Assembly: GCF_900176345.1 (NCBI RefSeq)
Contig: NZ_FWXU01000004.1
Location: 186,001 to 250,000 of the forward strand
Source: Rhizobium sp. RU36D
GTDB lineage: Bacteria > Pseudomonadota > Alphaproteobacteria > Rhizobiales > Rhizobiaceae
Direction of reading: 5' to 3'
DNA: 64,000 nt
A program made the position numbers and the translations under genes. This document shows positions 1 through 8,918 of this stretch, piece after piece. Under the pieces are notes generated by a model, which made no database searches, was not told the origin of the DNA, and saw only the letters and a list, made by a program, of their open reading frames with translations. How positions within the stretch are numbered: position 1 is the first letter of the stretch; each line of letters opens with the position of its first letter.

Positions 1-623
1 GTACGGTTGACGCTAACAAGGATCTCTACATGACCGCGGTCACGTCGGACCTGGTTCATGAAGGCAAGGTCGCTGGCGAGTGGCTGGCCAAGACTGTCGG
101 CGACAAGCCTTGCAACATCGTTGAGCTTCAGGGCACCACCGGTTCTTCGCCTGCAATCGACCGCAAGAAGGGCTTTGAAGAAGGCATTGCCGGCAAGGCA
201 AACCTCAAGATCGTTCGCAGCCAGACCGGCGACTTCACCCGCACCAAGGGCAAGGAAGTCATGGAAAGCTTCCTCAAGGCTGAAAACGGCGGCAAGAACA
301 TCTGCGCTCTCTATGCCCATAACGACGACATGGCCGTCGGCGCCATCCAGGCCATCAAGGAAGCCGGCCTGAAGCCCGGCACCGATATCCTCGTCGTCTC
401 GATCGATGCCGTTCCGGATATCTTCCTGGCCATGGCTGCCGGCGAAGCCAATGCCACGGTTGAACTGACCCCGAACATGGCGGGCCCGGCCTTCGATGCT
501 CTGGAGAAGTTCAAGAAGGACGGCACCCTGCCGCCGAAGTGGATCCAGACCGAATCCAAGCTCTATACCCAGGCTGACGATCCGAAGAAGGTCTACGAAG
601 AGAAGAAGGGCCTCGGCTACTAA
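1..623 (+). CDS. ytfQ: Galactofuranose-type sugar ABC transporter, periplasmic binding protein (C-terminal part)
   Basis: The gene enters from the left edge and is open in frame from base 3, so 206 residues of the C-terminal part are visible and the signal peptide lies outside the window. It is a periplasmic-binding-protein-like family 4 sugar receptor. The visible part is strikingly close to E. coli YtfQ as I remember it, including the stretches VELQGT, AIDRKKGFEE, SGDFTR-like RSQTGDFTR, YAHNDDMAVGAIQA and VELTPNMAGPAFDALEK. It would deliver galactofuranose or a related sugar to the permeases encoded next. The ATPase, two permeases and a GntR regulator follow on the same strand, the same order as ytfQRT-yjfF. 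The substrate is inferred from family similarity. Confidence 0.9.
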   Translation, partial: TVDANKDLYMTAVTSDLVHEGKVAGEWLAKTVGDKPCNIVELQGTTGSSPAIDRKKGFEEGIAGKANLKIVRSQTGDFTRTKGKEVMESFLKAENGGKNICALYAHNDDMAVGAIQAIKEAGLKPGTDILVVSIDAVPDIFLAMAAGEANATVELTPNMAGPAFDALEKFKKDGTLPPKWIQTESKLYTQADDPKKVYEEKKGLGY

Positions 624-744
624 GCCCGGCGACTGCAGAACGACCCGCACGCGATCACGCGTTCGGGTCCGGTCTTTGGCGATCCGGCCGCGCAACGGCG
701 CGGTCGGATCGGCTTGCGTTGCCTGCACGGAGCATGTGGCCCTT

Positions 745-2268
745 ATGTCCGAAATGCGAAATTCGATCCTGACGGCGTCGGGAATCTGCAAGTATTTTCC
801 GGGTGCAACCGCGCTCAATCACGTTGACTTCAATCTCGGTCGCGGGGAAATCCACGCCCTCCTCGGTGAAAACGGCGCGGGTAAATCCACGCTGGTGAAG
901 TGCCTGACTGGTGCCTACCGTCGGGACGGTGGATCCATCGAACTGGACGGCGAGGCGATTGATCCGCGCGACACGCATGCCGCGCAGAAACTGGGCATCG
1001 GCACCGTCTATCAGGAGGTCAATCTCCTGCCCAACCTTTCCGTGGCGGAAAACCTTTATCTCGGACGCCAGCCGCGCCGTTTTGGCCTGATCGATAACAG
1101 GCGCATGAATGCCGACGCCGCCAAGCTCCTGGCGAGCTATGGTATCGACATTGACGTCAAATCCGAACTGGCGCGCTATTCCGTGGCCATCCAGCAGGTC
1201 GTAGCCATTGCCCGGGCTGTCGATGTTTCCGGCAAGGTGCTTATCCTCGACGAGCCGACCGCCAGCCTGGACGCCCAGGAAGTGGCCATGCTGTTTCGCA
1301 TCATGCGAGACCTCAAGGCCCGCGGTCTCGGCATCATCTTCATCACCCATTTTCTCGGTCAGGTCTACGAGATCGCCGACCGCGTGACCGTGCTGCGCAA
1401 TGGCTGCCTCGTCGGCTCTGAGCCGACAGCGACACTGGATCGGCATGCCTTGATTTCCATGATGCTGGGCCGCGATCTCGAAGCCGCTGAAAGCACGCAG
1501 GCGCGCGAGGGACGCAAGAAGAACGCGGTCCGTTACCGCTTCAGTGGCGTCGGCCGCCGCGGCCATGTGCAGCCATTCGATCTCTCCGTCCGCTATGGCG
1601 AAGTGGTCGGCATGGCCGGGCTGCTCGGCTCTGGCCGAACCGAGACCGCCGAAACCCTGTTTGGCATTCGCCCCTCCGATAGCGGCTCGATCGAACTCGA
1701 TGGCAAGCCCGCCCGAATTGCCGCACCGCGTGACGCCATTGCCCATGGCTTCGGCTTCTGCCCTGAGGACAGAAAGACCGATGGCATCGTCGGCGATCTG
1801 TCCATTCGGGAGAACATAGCGCTCGCCCTTCAGGCCCGGCGCGGCTGGTGGCGGCCGATCAGCATTGGTGAACAGGTTGAGCTGGCAGACCGCTATATCA
1901 AGGCGCTGGATATCCGCACCACGGATCGCGACAAGCCGATCCGCCAACTGTCGGGCGGCAACCAGCAGAAAGTGATCCTTGCCCGCTGGCTCGCCACCAA
2001 TCCGCAATTCCTGATCCTGGACGAACCGACGCGCGGCATCGATGTCGGGGCCCATGCGGAAATCATCAAGCTGATCGAAGACCTGTGTGACCAGGGACTT
2101 TCCCTCCTGGTGATCTCGTCAGAACTTGAGGAACTGCTGGCCTACAGTTCGCGCATCATCGTGATGCGCGACCGGCGACAGGTTGCGGAACTCACGGGAG
2201 AGGCGATGACCACGGGCAATATCGTCAATGCGATCGCCGCCCAGCCGCAGGAAGGGAGCCCGGCATGA
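745..2268 (+). CDS. ytfR: Galactofuranose-type sugar ABC transporter, duplicated ATPase
   Basis: A 507-residue ATPase with two ABC modules, as in RbsA/MglA-type sugar importers (E. coli YtfR is 500 residues). The first module has Walker A GENGAGKST and Walker B LILDEPTASLD. The second has a degenerate Walker A region (GLLGSGRTE), signature LSGGNQQK and Walker B LILDEPTRGID, the usual asymmetry of this family. The open frame runs further upstream to about base 496, but that overlaps ytfQ and shows no ABC homology. The ATG at 745, followed by another at 754, places the first strand (LTASGICKYF) at the normal distance. The stop overlaps the ytfT start by four bases, indicating translational coupling. 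Confidence 0.93.
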   Translation: MSEMRNSILTASGICKYFPGATALNHVDFNLGRGEIHALLGENGAGKSTLVKCLTGAYRRDGGSIELDGEAIDPRDTHAAQKLGIGTVYQEVNLLPNLSVAENLYLGRQPRRFGLIDNRRMNADAAKLLASYGIDIDVKSELARYSVAIQQVVAIARAVDVSGKVLILDEPTASLDAQEVAMLFRIMRDLKARGLGIIFITHFLGQVYEIADRVTVLRNGCLVGSEPTATLDRHALISMMLGRDLEAAESTQAREGRKKNAVRYRFSGVGRRGHVQPFDLSVRYGEVVGMAGLLGSGRTETAETLFGIRPSDSGSIELDGKPARIAAPRDAIAHGFGFCPEDRKTDGIVGDLSIRENIALALQARRGWWRPISIGEQVELADRYIKALDIRTTDRDKPIRQLSGGNQQKVILARWLATNPQFLILDEPTRGIDVGAHAEIIKLIEDLCDQGLSLLVISSELEELLAYSSRIIVMRDRRQVAELTGEAMTTGNIVNAIAAQPQEGSPA

Positions 2269-3269
2269 CCGCGATCAAGCAGATGTCGCTGCGATTGGCA
2301 CCTCAACTCGTGGCCCTCGCGGTCATCCTCTTTTTGAATGTTTTGGCCTTCCCTAACTTCTTCGATATCGGCGTCCAGAATGGCCGCCTGTATGGCAGTC
2401 TGATCGACGTCCTCAATCGCGGCGCGCCTGTCGCACTGGTCGCCGTCGGCATGACGCTGGTGATTGCCACAAAGGGCATCGACCTCTCGGTCGGCGCGGT
2501 CATTGCAATCACGGGCGCCGTTGCGGCTGCCTGTATCACCTCGGGCATGTCTTTACCGGTTACACTCCTGATCGTCCTTGCGGTCGGCCTGGCATGCGGT
2601 TTGTGGAACGGCGTGCTAGTGGCGGTTCTCGATATTCAGCCGATCATCGCCACCCTGGTGCTGATGGTGGCCGGGCGTGGGATCGCCCAGTTGATCACCG
2701 AGGGCACGATCATGACCTTCACGGATCCGGGCCTGATCTTCTTTGGCAGCGGTGCCGTCGCTCTCATCCCGGTTCCCGTCGTCGTCTGGATTGTCTTTGC
2801 CCTGCTGGTCGCAGTGATCGTTCGCGGCAGTGCGCTCGGCCTGCTGGTGGAAGCCGTCGGCGTGAACCGCCGCGCGTCGAGCCTTGCGGGTGTCGCAACG
2901 CCAATTCTGCTGATCCTCGTCTACAGCCTGTGTGCCCTGTCGGCCGCGATTGCGGGGATCATCGTTGCCGCGGATATCAAGGGTGCTGACGCCAACAATG
3001 CGGGCTTGTGGCTCGAGCTGGACGCTATTCTGGCTGTTGTCGTCGGTGGAAACTCGCTGCTGGGCGGACGCTTCTCGATCGCGGGGTCTGTGTTGGGCGC
3101 CATGATCATCCAGTCCATCAATACCGGCATCCTGCTCTCGGGCTTTCCGCCGGAATTCAACCTGATCATCAAGGCCGCCATCATCGTGATCATCCTGGTC
3201 GTACAGTCGCCCGCTCTGCAGTCGGTCGCGAGCCTTTGGCTCGGCCGCTCCTTCCGGTCGGGAGAATAA
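2265..3269 (+). CDS. ytfT: Galactofuranose-type sugar ABC transporter, permease 1
   Basis: A 334-residue inner-membrane permease of the branched-chain/ribose (BPD_transp_2) family with about eight to ten hydrophobic segments. It has the family loop VAVGMTLVIATKGIDLSVG near residue 70 and the cytoplasmic coupling region GVNRRASSLAGV near residue 205. It resembles YtfT, which pairs with YjfF as a heterodimeric channel, and the next gene is indeed a YjfF homolog. Its ATG lies inside the last codons of ytfR (ATGA overlap), and yjfF starts four bases after its stop. Function by family: translocation of the sugar bound by YtfQ. Confidence 0.92.
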   Translation: MTAIKQMSLRLAPQLVALAVILFLNVLAFPNFFDIGVQNGRLYGSLIDVLNRGAPVALVAVGMTLVIATKGIDLSVGAVIAITGAVAAACITSGMSLPVTLLIVLAVGLACGLWNGVLVAVLDIQPIIATLVLMVAGRGIAQLITEGTIMTFTDPGLIFFGSGAVALIPVPVVVWIVFALLVAVIVRGSALGLLVEAVGVNRRASSLAGVATPILLILVYSLCALSAAIAGIIVAADIKGADANNAGLWLELDAILAVVVGGNSLLGGRFSIAGSVLGAMIIQSINTGILLSGFPPEFNLIIKAAIIVIILVVQSPALQSVASLWLGRSFRSGE

Positions 3270-3273
3270 GGCT

Positions 3274-4236
3274 ATGAATGCGCGTTATCTTCCCGTCCTG
3301 ACGACCGTCGTCATTTTTGTCGTCGCCTATGCTCTTTGCGCAGTCCAGTTCCCCGCAATGCTCTCGGTGCGGGTGATCAGCAATCTCCTGACCGACAATG
3401 CCTTCCTGGGAGTCGTGGCCGTGGGCATGACATTCGTCATCCTATCCGGCGGCATCGATCTCTCCGTCGGCGCTGTGATTGCCTTTGCCGGCGTGTTTCT
3501 TGCCGTCATGCTGCAGAATACCGGCGTTCACCCGCTGGTCGCCTTTGGCCTGCTTCTGGTCATCACCACGGTCTTCGGTGCGCTGATGGGTGCCGTGATC
3601 CACTACCTCGAAATGCCGGCTTTCATCGTGACGCTGGCCGGCATGTTCCTGGCGCGCGGCATGGCCTTCGTGTTGTCGATCGACAGTATCCCGATTGATC
3701 ACGAGTTCTATTCGGTCATCCGCAAGACCTTTTACAAGCTGCCCGGGGGCGGGCGCCTGACGGTGATTGGCGGCATCATGATCCTGGTCTTCGTGCTTGG
3801 CGCGCTGATCGCTCACCGCACCCGCTTTGGCGCGAATGTCTACGCGCTGGGAGGCGGGGTCCAGACCGCGCGGCTGATGGGCGTGCCGGTTGGTCGCACG
3901 ACAATCCTGACCTATGCGCTGTCGGGTCTGTTGGCCGGTCTCGCCGGCATTGTATTCTCGCTCTACACATCGGCCGGATATCCGCTGTCGGCGGTTGGCG
4001 TGGAGCTCGACGCGATTGCCGCAGTGGTGATCGGTGGAACCCTGCTCACGGGCGGCACGGGCTTCGTCGCGGGGACGTTTATCGGCATCCTGATCCAGGG
4101 ACTGATCCAGACCTACATCACTTTCGACGGCACGCTCTCCAGTTGGTGGACGAAAATCCTGATCGGTCTACTTTTGTTTGCTTTCATCCTGCTGCAGAAG
4201 GGAATATTGGCTTTGTCCCGACGAGAGGGCAGGTAG
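3274..4236 (+). CDS. yjfF: Galactofuranose-type sugar ABC transporter, permease 2
   Basis: A 320-residue permease of the same family as the preceding gene. It matches E. coli YjfF in many places: LLTDNAFLGVVAVGMTFVILSGG, IVTLAGMFLARG, a proline/glycine stretch LPGGGRLTVIGG, and the C-terminal GTLSSWWTKI (each quoted from the translation; the longest is split here by memory of family alignment). Two permeases in series, one YtfT-like and one YjfF-like, are diagnostic for the ytf system as opposed to rbs or mgl, which have one. It closes the transporter operon. The start follows the ytfT stop by four bases and shares its ribosome binding region (GGGAGAATAAGGCT). Confidence 0.92.
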   Translation: MNARYLPVLTTVVIFVVAYALCAVQFPAMLSVRVISNLLTDNAFLGVVAVGMTFVILSGGIDLSVGAVIAFAGVFLAVMLQNTGVHPLVAFGLLLVITTVFGALMGAVIHYLEMPAFIVTLAGMFLARGMAFVLSIDSIPIDHEFYSVIRKTFYKLPGGGRLTVIGGIMILVFVLGALIAHRTRFGANVYALGGGVQTARLMGVPVGRTTILTYALSGLLAGLAGIVFSLYTSAGYPLSAVGVELDAIAAVVIGGTLLTGGTGFVAGTFIGILIQGLIQTYITFDGTLSSWWTKILIGLLLFAFILLQKGILALSRREGR

Positions 4237-4259
4237 CCAAACTCCAGGGAGTGCGTCGC

Positions 4260-5009
4260 GTGCTAAACGAAATGCCAGAGGTGGTGTCGACAGTCCGGCG
4301 GTCACGCAACAGCCACGGCCAGGTCGTGGAGGAAATCGGCACCGCGATTGTCGCGGGCGAATTCCCTGTCGGCAGCGTGCTGCCGGGCGATGTGGAACTG
4401 GCCCAGCGCTTTGGTGTGTCGCGCACCGTGTTGCGGGAGGCGATGAAGACCCTGACGGCCAAGGGTCTCGTTGTGCCGAAAGCACGCATCGGCACGCGTG
4501 TCACCGATCCGCAATACTGGAACATGTTCGATAGCGACGTCCTGACCTGGCATTTCGAGGCAGGCGTCAGCGAAGAATTTCTCCTGAACCTCTATGATAT
4601 CAGGATGGCCTTCGAGCCGGCGGCGGCTGAACTGGCGGCGGAACGCGCCGGGCCCGACGAGATCGAAGGGCTACGTCAACTCGCCGACGACATGGGAAAG
4701 CCCGGCCACACGATCGAAAGCCTGGCGCTGGCCGACCTGCGGTTTCACCTGGCACTGGCAAATGCATCCGGCAATCCGTTCATGCGCACCCTTGGCAGCC
4801 TGATCAAGGCGGCCTTGGTCGGCGCCTTCAAGATGTCGTCGGAGCCTGTCGTCGGTCGTCGCGGGCCGGAGGTTCGCAGTTCGCATATGGCAATCGTCGA
4901 CGCGATTGCCGCCCGTGATCTCGAAGCCGCGCGCAAGGCAATGGTCAATGTCATTTCCGTCGGTCGCGAGCGCGCCCGCGCCACCCATGTGACACAGCAT
5001 TCCGGCTGA
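4260..5009 (+). CDS. FadR-type GntR transcriptional regulator, probable ytf regulator
   Basis: A 249-residue regulator. An N-terminal winged helix (GEFPVGSVLPGDVELAQRFG then SRTVLREAMKTLTAKGLV) is followed by an all-helical FCD ligand domain with the metal-binding-type pattern D..FH (ADLRFHLALANASGN) and a C-terminal SSHMAIVDAIAARD helix. The frame is open upstream into yjfF, so the start must be chosen: GTG at 4260 has AGGGAG eight bases before it. GTG at 4251 and ATG at 4272 are alternatives. It lies 23 bases after yjfF in the same orientation, so it is likely cotranscribed and may sense a product of the imported sugar; that role is inference. FCD regulators of sugar acid and galactonate pathways (DgoR-like) are the nearest known types. 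Confidence 0.85.
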   Translation: MLNEMPEVVSTVRRSRNSHGQVVEEIGTAIVAGEFPVGSVLPGDVELAQRFGVSRTVLREAMKTLTAKGLVVPKARIGTRVTDPQYWNMFDSDVLTWHFEAGVSEEFLLNLYDIRMAFEPAAAELAAERAGPDEIEGLRQLADDMGKPGHTIESLALADLRFHLALANASGNPFMRTLGSLIKAALVGAFKMSSEPVVGRRGPEVRSSHMAIVDAIAARDLEAARKAMVNVISVGRERARATHVTQHSG

Positions 5010-5029
5010 TTAACCCTCTCCGTTTTGAT

Positions 5030-5058
5030 CTTGGCGCGCAGAACGACTTCCTGATATG
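5030..5058 (+). promoter_or_regulatory. Candidate RpoD promoter of glmU
   Basis: The sequence has CTTGGC at 5030-5035, a 17-base spacer and GATATG at 5053-5058, near the rhizobial housekeeping pattern CTTGAC-N17-CTATAT. It lies in the 98-base gap between the GntR gene and glmU, 49 bases ahead of the glmU ATG. Pattern match only; the -10 half is weak. Confidence 0.35.
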
Positions 5059-5107
5059 GAACGCCGGCGCGCCGTGATGGGGCGCGGTCAATTTTCCGGA
5101 GACTGAC

Positions 5108-6472
5108 ATGAGCCGCACCTGTCTTGCCGTCATCCTCGCTGCGGGCGATAGCACCCGCATGAAATCGTCGATGTCGAAAGTGCTGCATCCGATTGCCGGC
5201 TTGCCGATGATTGCCCATGTCATGCAGTCGGTGGCGGCAGCAAATGCCTCCGAGGTGGCCCTGGTCTTAGGCCGCGATGCAGAGGCGGTCGCTGCCGCTG
5301 CAAGCCGACCGGATCTTACAATCGAAAGTTACACGCAGGTAGAGCGCCGCGGAACGGGCCATGCCGTGCTCTGCGCCCGGGACGCCATCGCCCGCGGCTA
5401 TGACGATGTGCTCGTTGCCTATGGCGACGTACCTCTGGTCACGCCGGAGACCTTCAAGGCTGCGCGGGCGGCTCTGGCTAATAGCAATGACATTGTGGTC
5501 ATCGGTTTTGAAACGCCGTCTCCGACGGGCTATGGCCGTCTGCTTGTGGAGAACGGCCAACTCCTGGCGATCCGCGAGGAGCGCGACGCGAGCGAGGAAG
5601 AGCGCAAGGTCACCCGCTGCAACAGCGGTTTGATGGCCATCAATGGCAGGCGCGCGCTCGAATGGCTCGATCGCATCGGCAATGCCAATGCCAAGGGCGA
5701 ATACTACCTGACCGATATCGTGGAAATCGCACGGGCTGCGGGCGCCAGCGTGGTGGCCGTGGACGCGCCGAAAGCGGAGGTCATGGGCTGCAACAACCGG
5801 GCCGAGCTCGCCATGATCGAGCGGGTCTGGCAGGAGCGCCGTCGCCACGAACTGATGCTGTCCGGCGTCACCATGGTCGCGCCCGAGACCGTATTCCTGT
5901 CCCACGACACGGAGCTCGGACAGGATGCGCTAATCGAACCGAATGTGGTCTTCGGTCCGGGCGTCACGGTGGAGGGCGGTGCCGTCATCCACGCCTTTTC
6001 CCACATTGAGGGAGCCTATGTCGCAGCAGGCGCTACGGTTGGCCCATTTGCAAGGCTGCGCCCGGGTGCCAATCTGGCAGCGGACTCCAAGGTCGGTAAC
6101 TTCTGCGAGGTCAAGAAGGCCGAGATCGGCAAGGGTGCCAAGGTTAACCACCTCACCTATATCGGCGATGCCTTTGTCGGTGCGGGCAGCAATATCGGCG
6201 CCGGCACGATCACCTGCAACTATGATGGCGTCAATAAGCATGTGACGCGGATCGGCGAGGGCGCCTTCATCGGCTCGAATTCGTCTCTGGTTGCGCCGGT
6301 CACGATCGGCGACAAGGCGCTGGTCGCCTCGGGCAGCGTCATCACCGAGGACGTACCGGCAGACGCCTTGGCTTTTGGCCGCGCTCGCCAGGAGATGAAG
6401 CCCGGACGCGCCACCGTTATCCGCGAGCGCAATCTGGCCGCCAAGGCTGCCCGGAAGACGAAGAGCGACTAG
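5108..6472 (+). CDS. glmU: Bifunctional N-acetylglucosamine-1-phosphate uridyltransferase / glucosamine-1-phosphate acetyltransferase
   Basis: A 454-residue GlmU of normal length. The N-terminal uridyltransferase domain has the nucleotide-binding motif [11 protein letters not shown] near residue 12 (usual LAAGxGTRM) and the GDVPLV metal-site segment near residue 105. The C-terminal half is a left-handed beta helix of hexapeptide repeats with the acetyltransferase residues in the [25 protein letters not shown] and [11 protein letters not shown] regions. It makes UDP-GlcNAc for peptidoglycan and LPS from glucosamine-1-P. A start signal CCGGAGACTGAC precedes the ATG. glmS, which makes glucosamine-6-P two steps earlier, follows on the same strand 110 bases later. 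Confidence 0.97.
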   Translation: MSRTCLAVILAAGDSTRMKSSMSKVLHPIAGLPMIAHVMQSVAAANASEVALVLGRDAEAVAAAASRPDLTIESYTQVERRGTGHAVLCARDAIARGYDDVLVAYGDVPLVTPETFKAARAALANSNDIVVIGFETPSPTGYGRLLVENGQLLAIREERDASEEERKVTRCNSGLMAINGRRALEWLDRIGNANAKGEYYLTDIVEIARAAGASVVAVDAPKAEVMGCNNRAELAMIERVWQERRRHELMLSGVTMVAPETVFLSHDTELGQDALIEPNVVFGPGVTVEGGAVIHAFSHIEGAYVAAGATVGPFARLRPGANLAADSKVGNFCEVKKAEIGKGAKVNHLTYIGDAFVGAGSNIGAGTITCNYDGVNKHVTRIGEGAFIGSNSSLVAPVTIGDKALVASGSVITEDVPADALAFGRARQEMKPGRATVIRERNLAAKAARKTKSD

Positions 6473-6582
6473 ACGCCTGTTCGCGCATTACGCATCGAAA
6501 AACAACGTGACCGGCTTCGCAATTGCGAAATCCGGCAAAATCATTAGGACTGCGGCAGAAGTCGTGGCCATGGGAGAAATGC

Positions 6583-8409
6583 ATGTGCGGCATAGTCGGT
6601 ATCGTCGGTAACAAGCCAGTGGCGGAACGCCTTGTCGATGCCTTGAAGCGGCTCGAATATCGCGGCTACGATTCTGCCGGTGTCGCGACCATCAATGCTG
6701 GCCGGATGGATCGCCGCCGCGCCGAAGGCAAGCTTTTCAATCTGGAAAAGCGGCTGTCCGAGGAGCCGCTGCCGGGAACAACCGGCATCGCCCATACCCG
6801 TTGGGCAACCCATGGTGTACCGAACGAGACCAATGCCCATCCGCATTTCGTCGAAGGCGTGGCCGTTGTCCATAACGGCATCATCGAAAACTTCTCCGAA
6901 TTGAAGGACGAGTTGATCGCGGACGGCGCTATCTTCAACACCCAGACCGACACCGAGGTCGTCGCACATCTCCTGGCAAAGTATCGGCGTGACGGGCTTG
7001 ATAACAAGGCCGCCATGCTTGCGATGTTGAACCGGGTGACCGGCGCCTATGCGCTTGTGGTGATGTACCAGGACGATCCCGACACCATCATGGCTGCGCG
7101 CTCTGGGCCGCCGCTTGCCGTCGGCTTCGGCAAGGGCGAGATGTTCCTCGGATCGGACGCAATTGCGCTCGCACCCTTCACCAATGAAATTGCCTATCTG
7201 GTCGATGGCGACTGTGCCGTCATTCACCACGGCGGGGCGGAGATCATGGATTTCGCCGGCAAGCCCGTCGAGCGTCCTCACCAGATCTCCCAGGCTTCGG
7301 CCTTCATGGTCGACAAGGGCAATTATCGCCACTTCATGCAGAAGGAAATCTACGAGCAGCCGGAGGTGATCGCGCATGCGCTGTCGCATTATGTCGACTT
7401 CAGCTCGTACACGGTGCGCGAGGACAACGACGCCATCGACTTTGCCAAGCTGCGCGGCCTTGCGGTCTCAGCCTGCGGAACGGCCTATCTCTCGGGCCTG
7501 ATCGGCAAATACTGGTTTGAGCGCTATGCCCGTCTGCCCGTCGAGATCGATGTCGCCTCGGAGTTTCGCTATCGCGAAATGCCCTTGTCTCAAGACCAGG
7601 CGGCGCTGTTCATCTCGCAGTCGGGCGAGACGGCCGACACGCTCGCGTCGTTGCGCTATTGCAAGGATGCCGGGCTGAAGATCGGCGCGGTGGTCAACGT
7701 CAAGGAATCGACGATAGCCCGGGAATCCGATGCAATCTTCCCGATCCTGGCTGGCCCGGAAATTGGCGTCGCCTCAACCAAGGCCTTCACCTGCCAGTTG
7801 GCGGTGCTTGCCGCGCTGGCCATCCGGGCGGGCCGAGCCCGAGGCCATCTGTCGGCAGCCGATGAGAAGACCATGGTGCGCCAGCTCGCCGAGATGCCGC
7901 GCATCATGAGCAGCGTGCTGAACAGCCTGCAGACCAAGGTTGAAGCCCTGTCCCGCGATCTCTCCAAGTTCAAGGACGTGCTCTATCTCGGTCGCGGCAC
8001 GAGCTATCCGCTTGCGCTTGAAGGCGCGCTGAAGCTCAAGGAAATCTCTTATATCCACGCCGAAGGTTATGCGGCCGGCGAGTTGAAGCATGGGCCGATT
8101 GCCCTGATTGACGAAAACATGCCGGTGATCGTCATCGCGCCACATGATCGCTTCTACGAAAAGACCATTTCCAACATGCAGGAAGTGGCCGCTCGGGGCG
8201 GGCGGATTATCTTCGTGACAGACGTGAAGGGGGCCGCGGCCTCCAAACTGCCGACCATGGAAACCATTGTGCTTCCGAATGTTCCCGAGCTGATCTCGCC
8301 GATGGTCTTTTCATTGCCGATCCAACTGCTCGCCTATCACACGGCGGTCTTCATGGGCACCGACGTCGATCAGCCGCGCAACTTGGCAAAGTCTGTGACG
8401 GTGGAATGA
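6583..8409 (+). CDS. glmS: Glutamine-fructose-6-phosphate aminotransferase (isomerizing)
   Basis: A 608-residue GlmS of standard length. The start is fixed by the mature N-terminal nucleophile: ATG then Cys (MCGIVGIVG), with GGGAG seven bases upstream; upstream in-frame codons would bury the catalytic Cys. The glutaminase domain shows HTRWATHG and HNGIIENF. Two SIS isomerase domains follow (SACGTAYLSG, SQSGETADT, GRGTSYPLALEGALKLKE). The C-terminus is LAKSVTVE, the usual sugar-binding tail. It converts fructose-6-P and glutamine to glucosamine-6-P, the committed step of hexosamine synthesis. The last codon overlaps the start of the following acetyltransferase gene by four bases. Confidence 0.97.
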   Translation: MCGIVGIVGNKPVAERLVDALKRLEYRGYDSAGVATINAGRMDRRRAEGKLFNLEKRLSEEPLPGTTGIAHTRWATHGVPNETNAHPHFVEGVAVVHNGIIENFSELKDELIADGAIFNTQTDTEVVAHLLAKYRRDGLDNKAAMLAMLNRVTGAYALVVMYQDDPDTIMAARSGPPLAVGFGKGEMFLGSDAIALAPFTNEIAYLVDGDCAVIHHGGAEIMDFAGKPVERPHQISQASAFMVDKGNYRHFMQKEIYEQPEVIAHALSHYVDFSSYTVREDNDAIDFAKLRGLAVSACGTAYLSGLIGKYWFERYARLPVEIDVASEFRYREMPLSQDQAALFISQSGETADTLASLRYCKDAGLKIGAVVNVKESTIARESDAIFPILAGPEIGVASTKAFTCQLAVLAALAIRAGRARGHLSAADEKTMVRQLAEMPRIMSSVLNSLQTKVEALSRDLSKFKDVLYLGRGTSYPLALEGALKLKEISYIHAEGYAAGELKHGPIALIDENMPVIVIAPHDRFYEKTISNMQEVAARGGRIIFVTDVKGAAASKLPTMETIVLPNVPELISPMVFSLPIQLLAYHTAVFMGTDVDQPRNLAKSVTVE

Positions 8410-8909
8410 AGATACGCGCCGAGGCACCGGGTGACGAGCTTGCCATCGGTCGCGTGACGGAGGCGGCTTTCGCGGGAAAGCCCTATAGCGACCAGACCGA
8501 GCACCTGATCGTCTCGCGGCTGCGCCAAGCCGCGGCCCTGACCATCTCGCTCGTCGCCGAAACAGAGGGCGAGATTGTCGGCCACGTGGCATTCTCACCG
8601 GTGACCCTGTCGGGCGGCGAGGTCAATTGGTGTGGCATGGGACCTGTATCGGTTCTGCCGGAGCGGCAAGGAGACGGCATAGGGTCGCAACTCATTCGTG
8701 CAGGACTGGAACAACTGAACCTATTGGGCGCCAACGGTTGCGTCGTTGTGGGAAGCCCAAAACTCTATCCCAAGTTCGGTTTTCGACATCACGCCGATTT
8801 GACCTATCCGGATTTGCCGCCTGAGTATTTTATGATTTTAACCTTGCAGGGAGCCACTCCTTCCGGCATGGTCGCCTTCCATCCTGCGTTTTACGGCAGT
8901 GCACAATAA
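8406..8909 (+). CDS. GNAT-family N-acetyltransferase coupled to glmS
   Basis: A 167-residue single-domain acetyltransferase of the YhbS-like GNAT group. The acetyl-CoA loop appears as VSVLPERQGDGIGSQLI (R/QxxGxG/A pattern) near residue 85, followed by the beta5 segment GCVVVGSPKLYPKFGF typical of YhbS proteins. The substrate is unknown. Its ATG overlaps the glmS stop (ATGA), so translation is probably coupled, which hints at amino-sugar metabolism or simply shared expression. GlmU already supplies the canonical acetylation, so a direct glucosamine-phosphate role is not needed. Confidence 0.85.
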   Translation: MKIRAEAPGDELAIGRVTEAAFAGKPYSDQTEHLIVSRLRQAAALTISLVAETEGEIVGHVAFSPVTLSGGEVNWCGMGPVSVLPERQGDGIGSQLIRAGLEQLNLLGANGCVVVGSPKLYPKFGFRHHADLTYPDLPPEYFMILTLQGATPSGMVAFHPAFYGSAQ

Positions 8910-8918
8910 CGGCGAGTG

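Noticed and set aside
655..2055. Minus-strand open frame of about 460 codons antisense to ytfR
   Set aside because: Opposite to an ABC ATPase with all motifs; the antisense frame is a codon-bias artefact.
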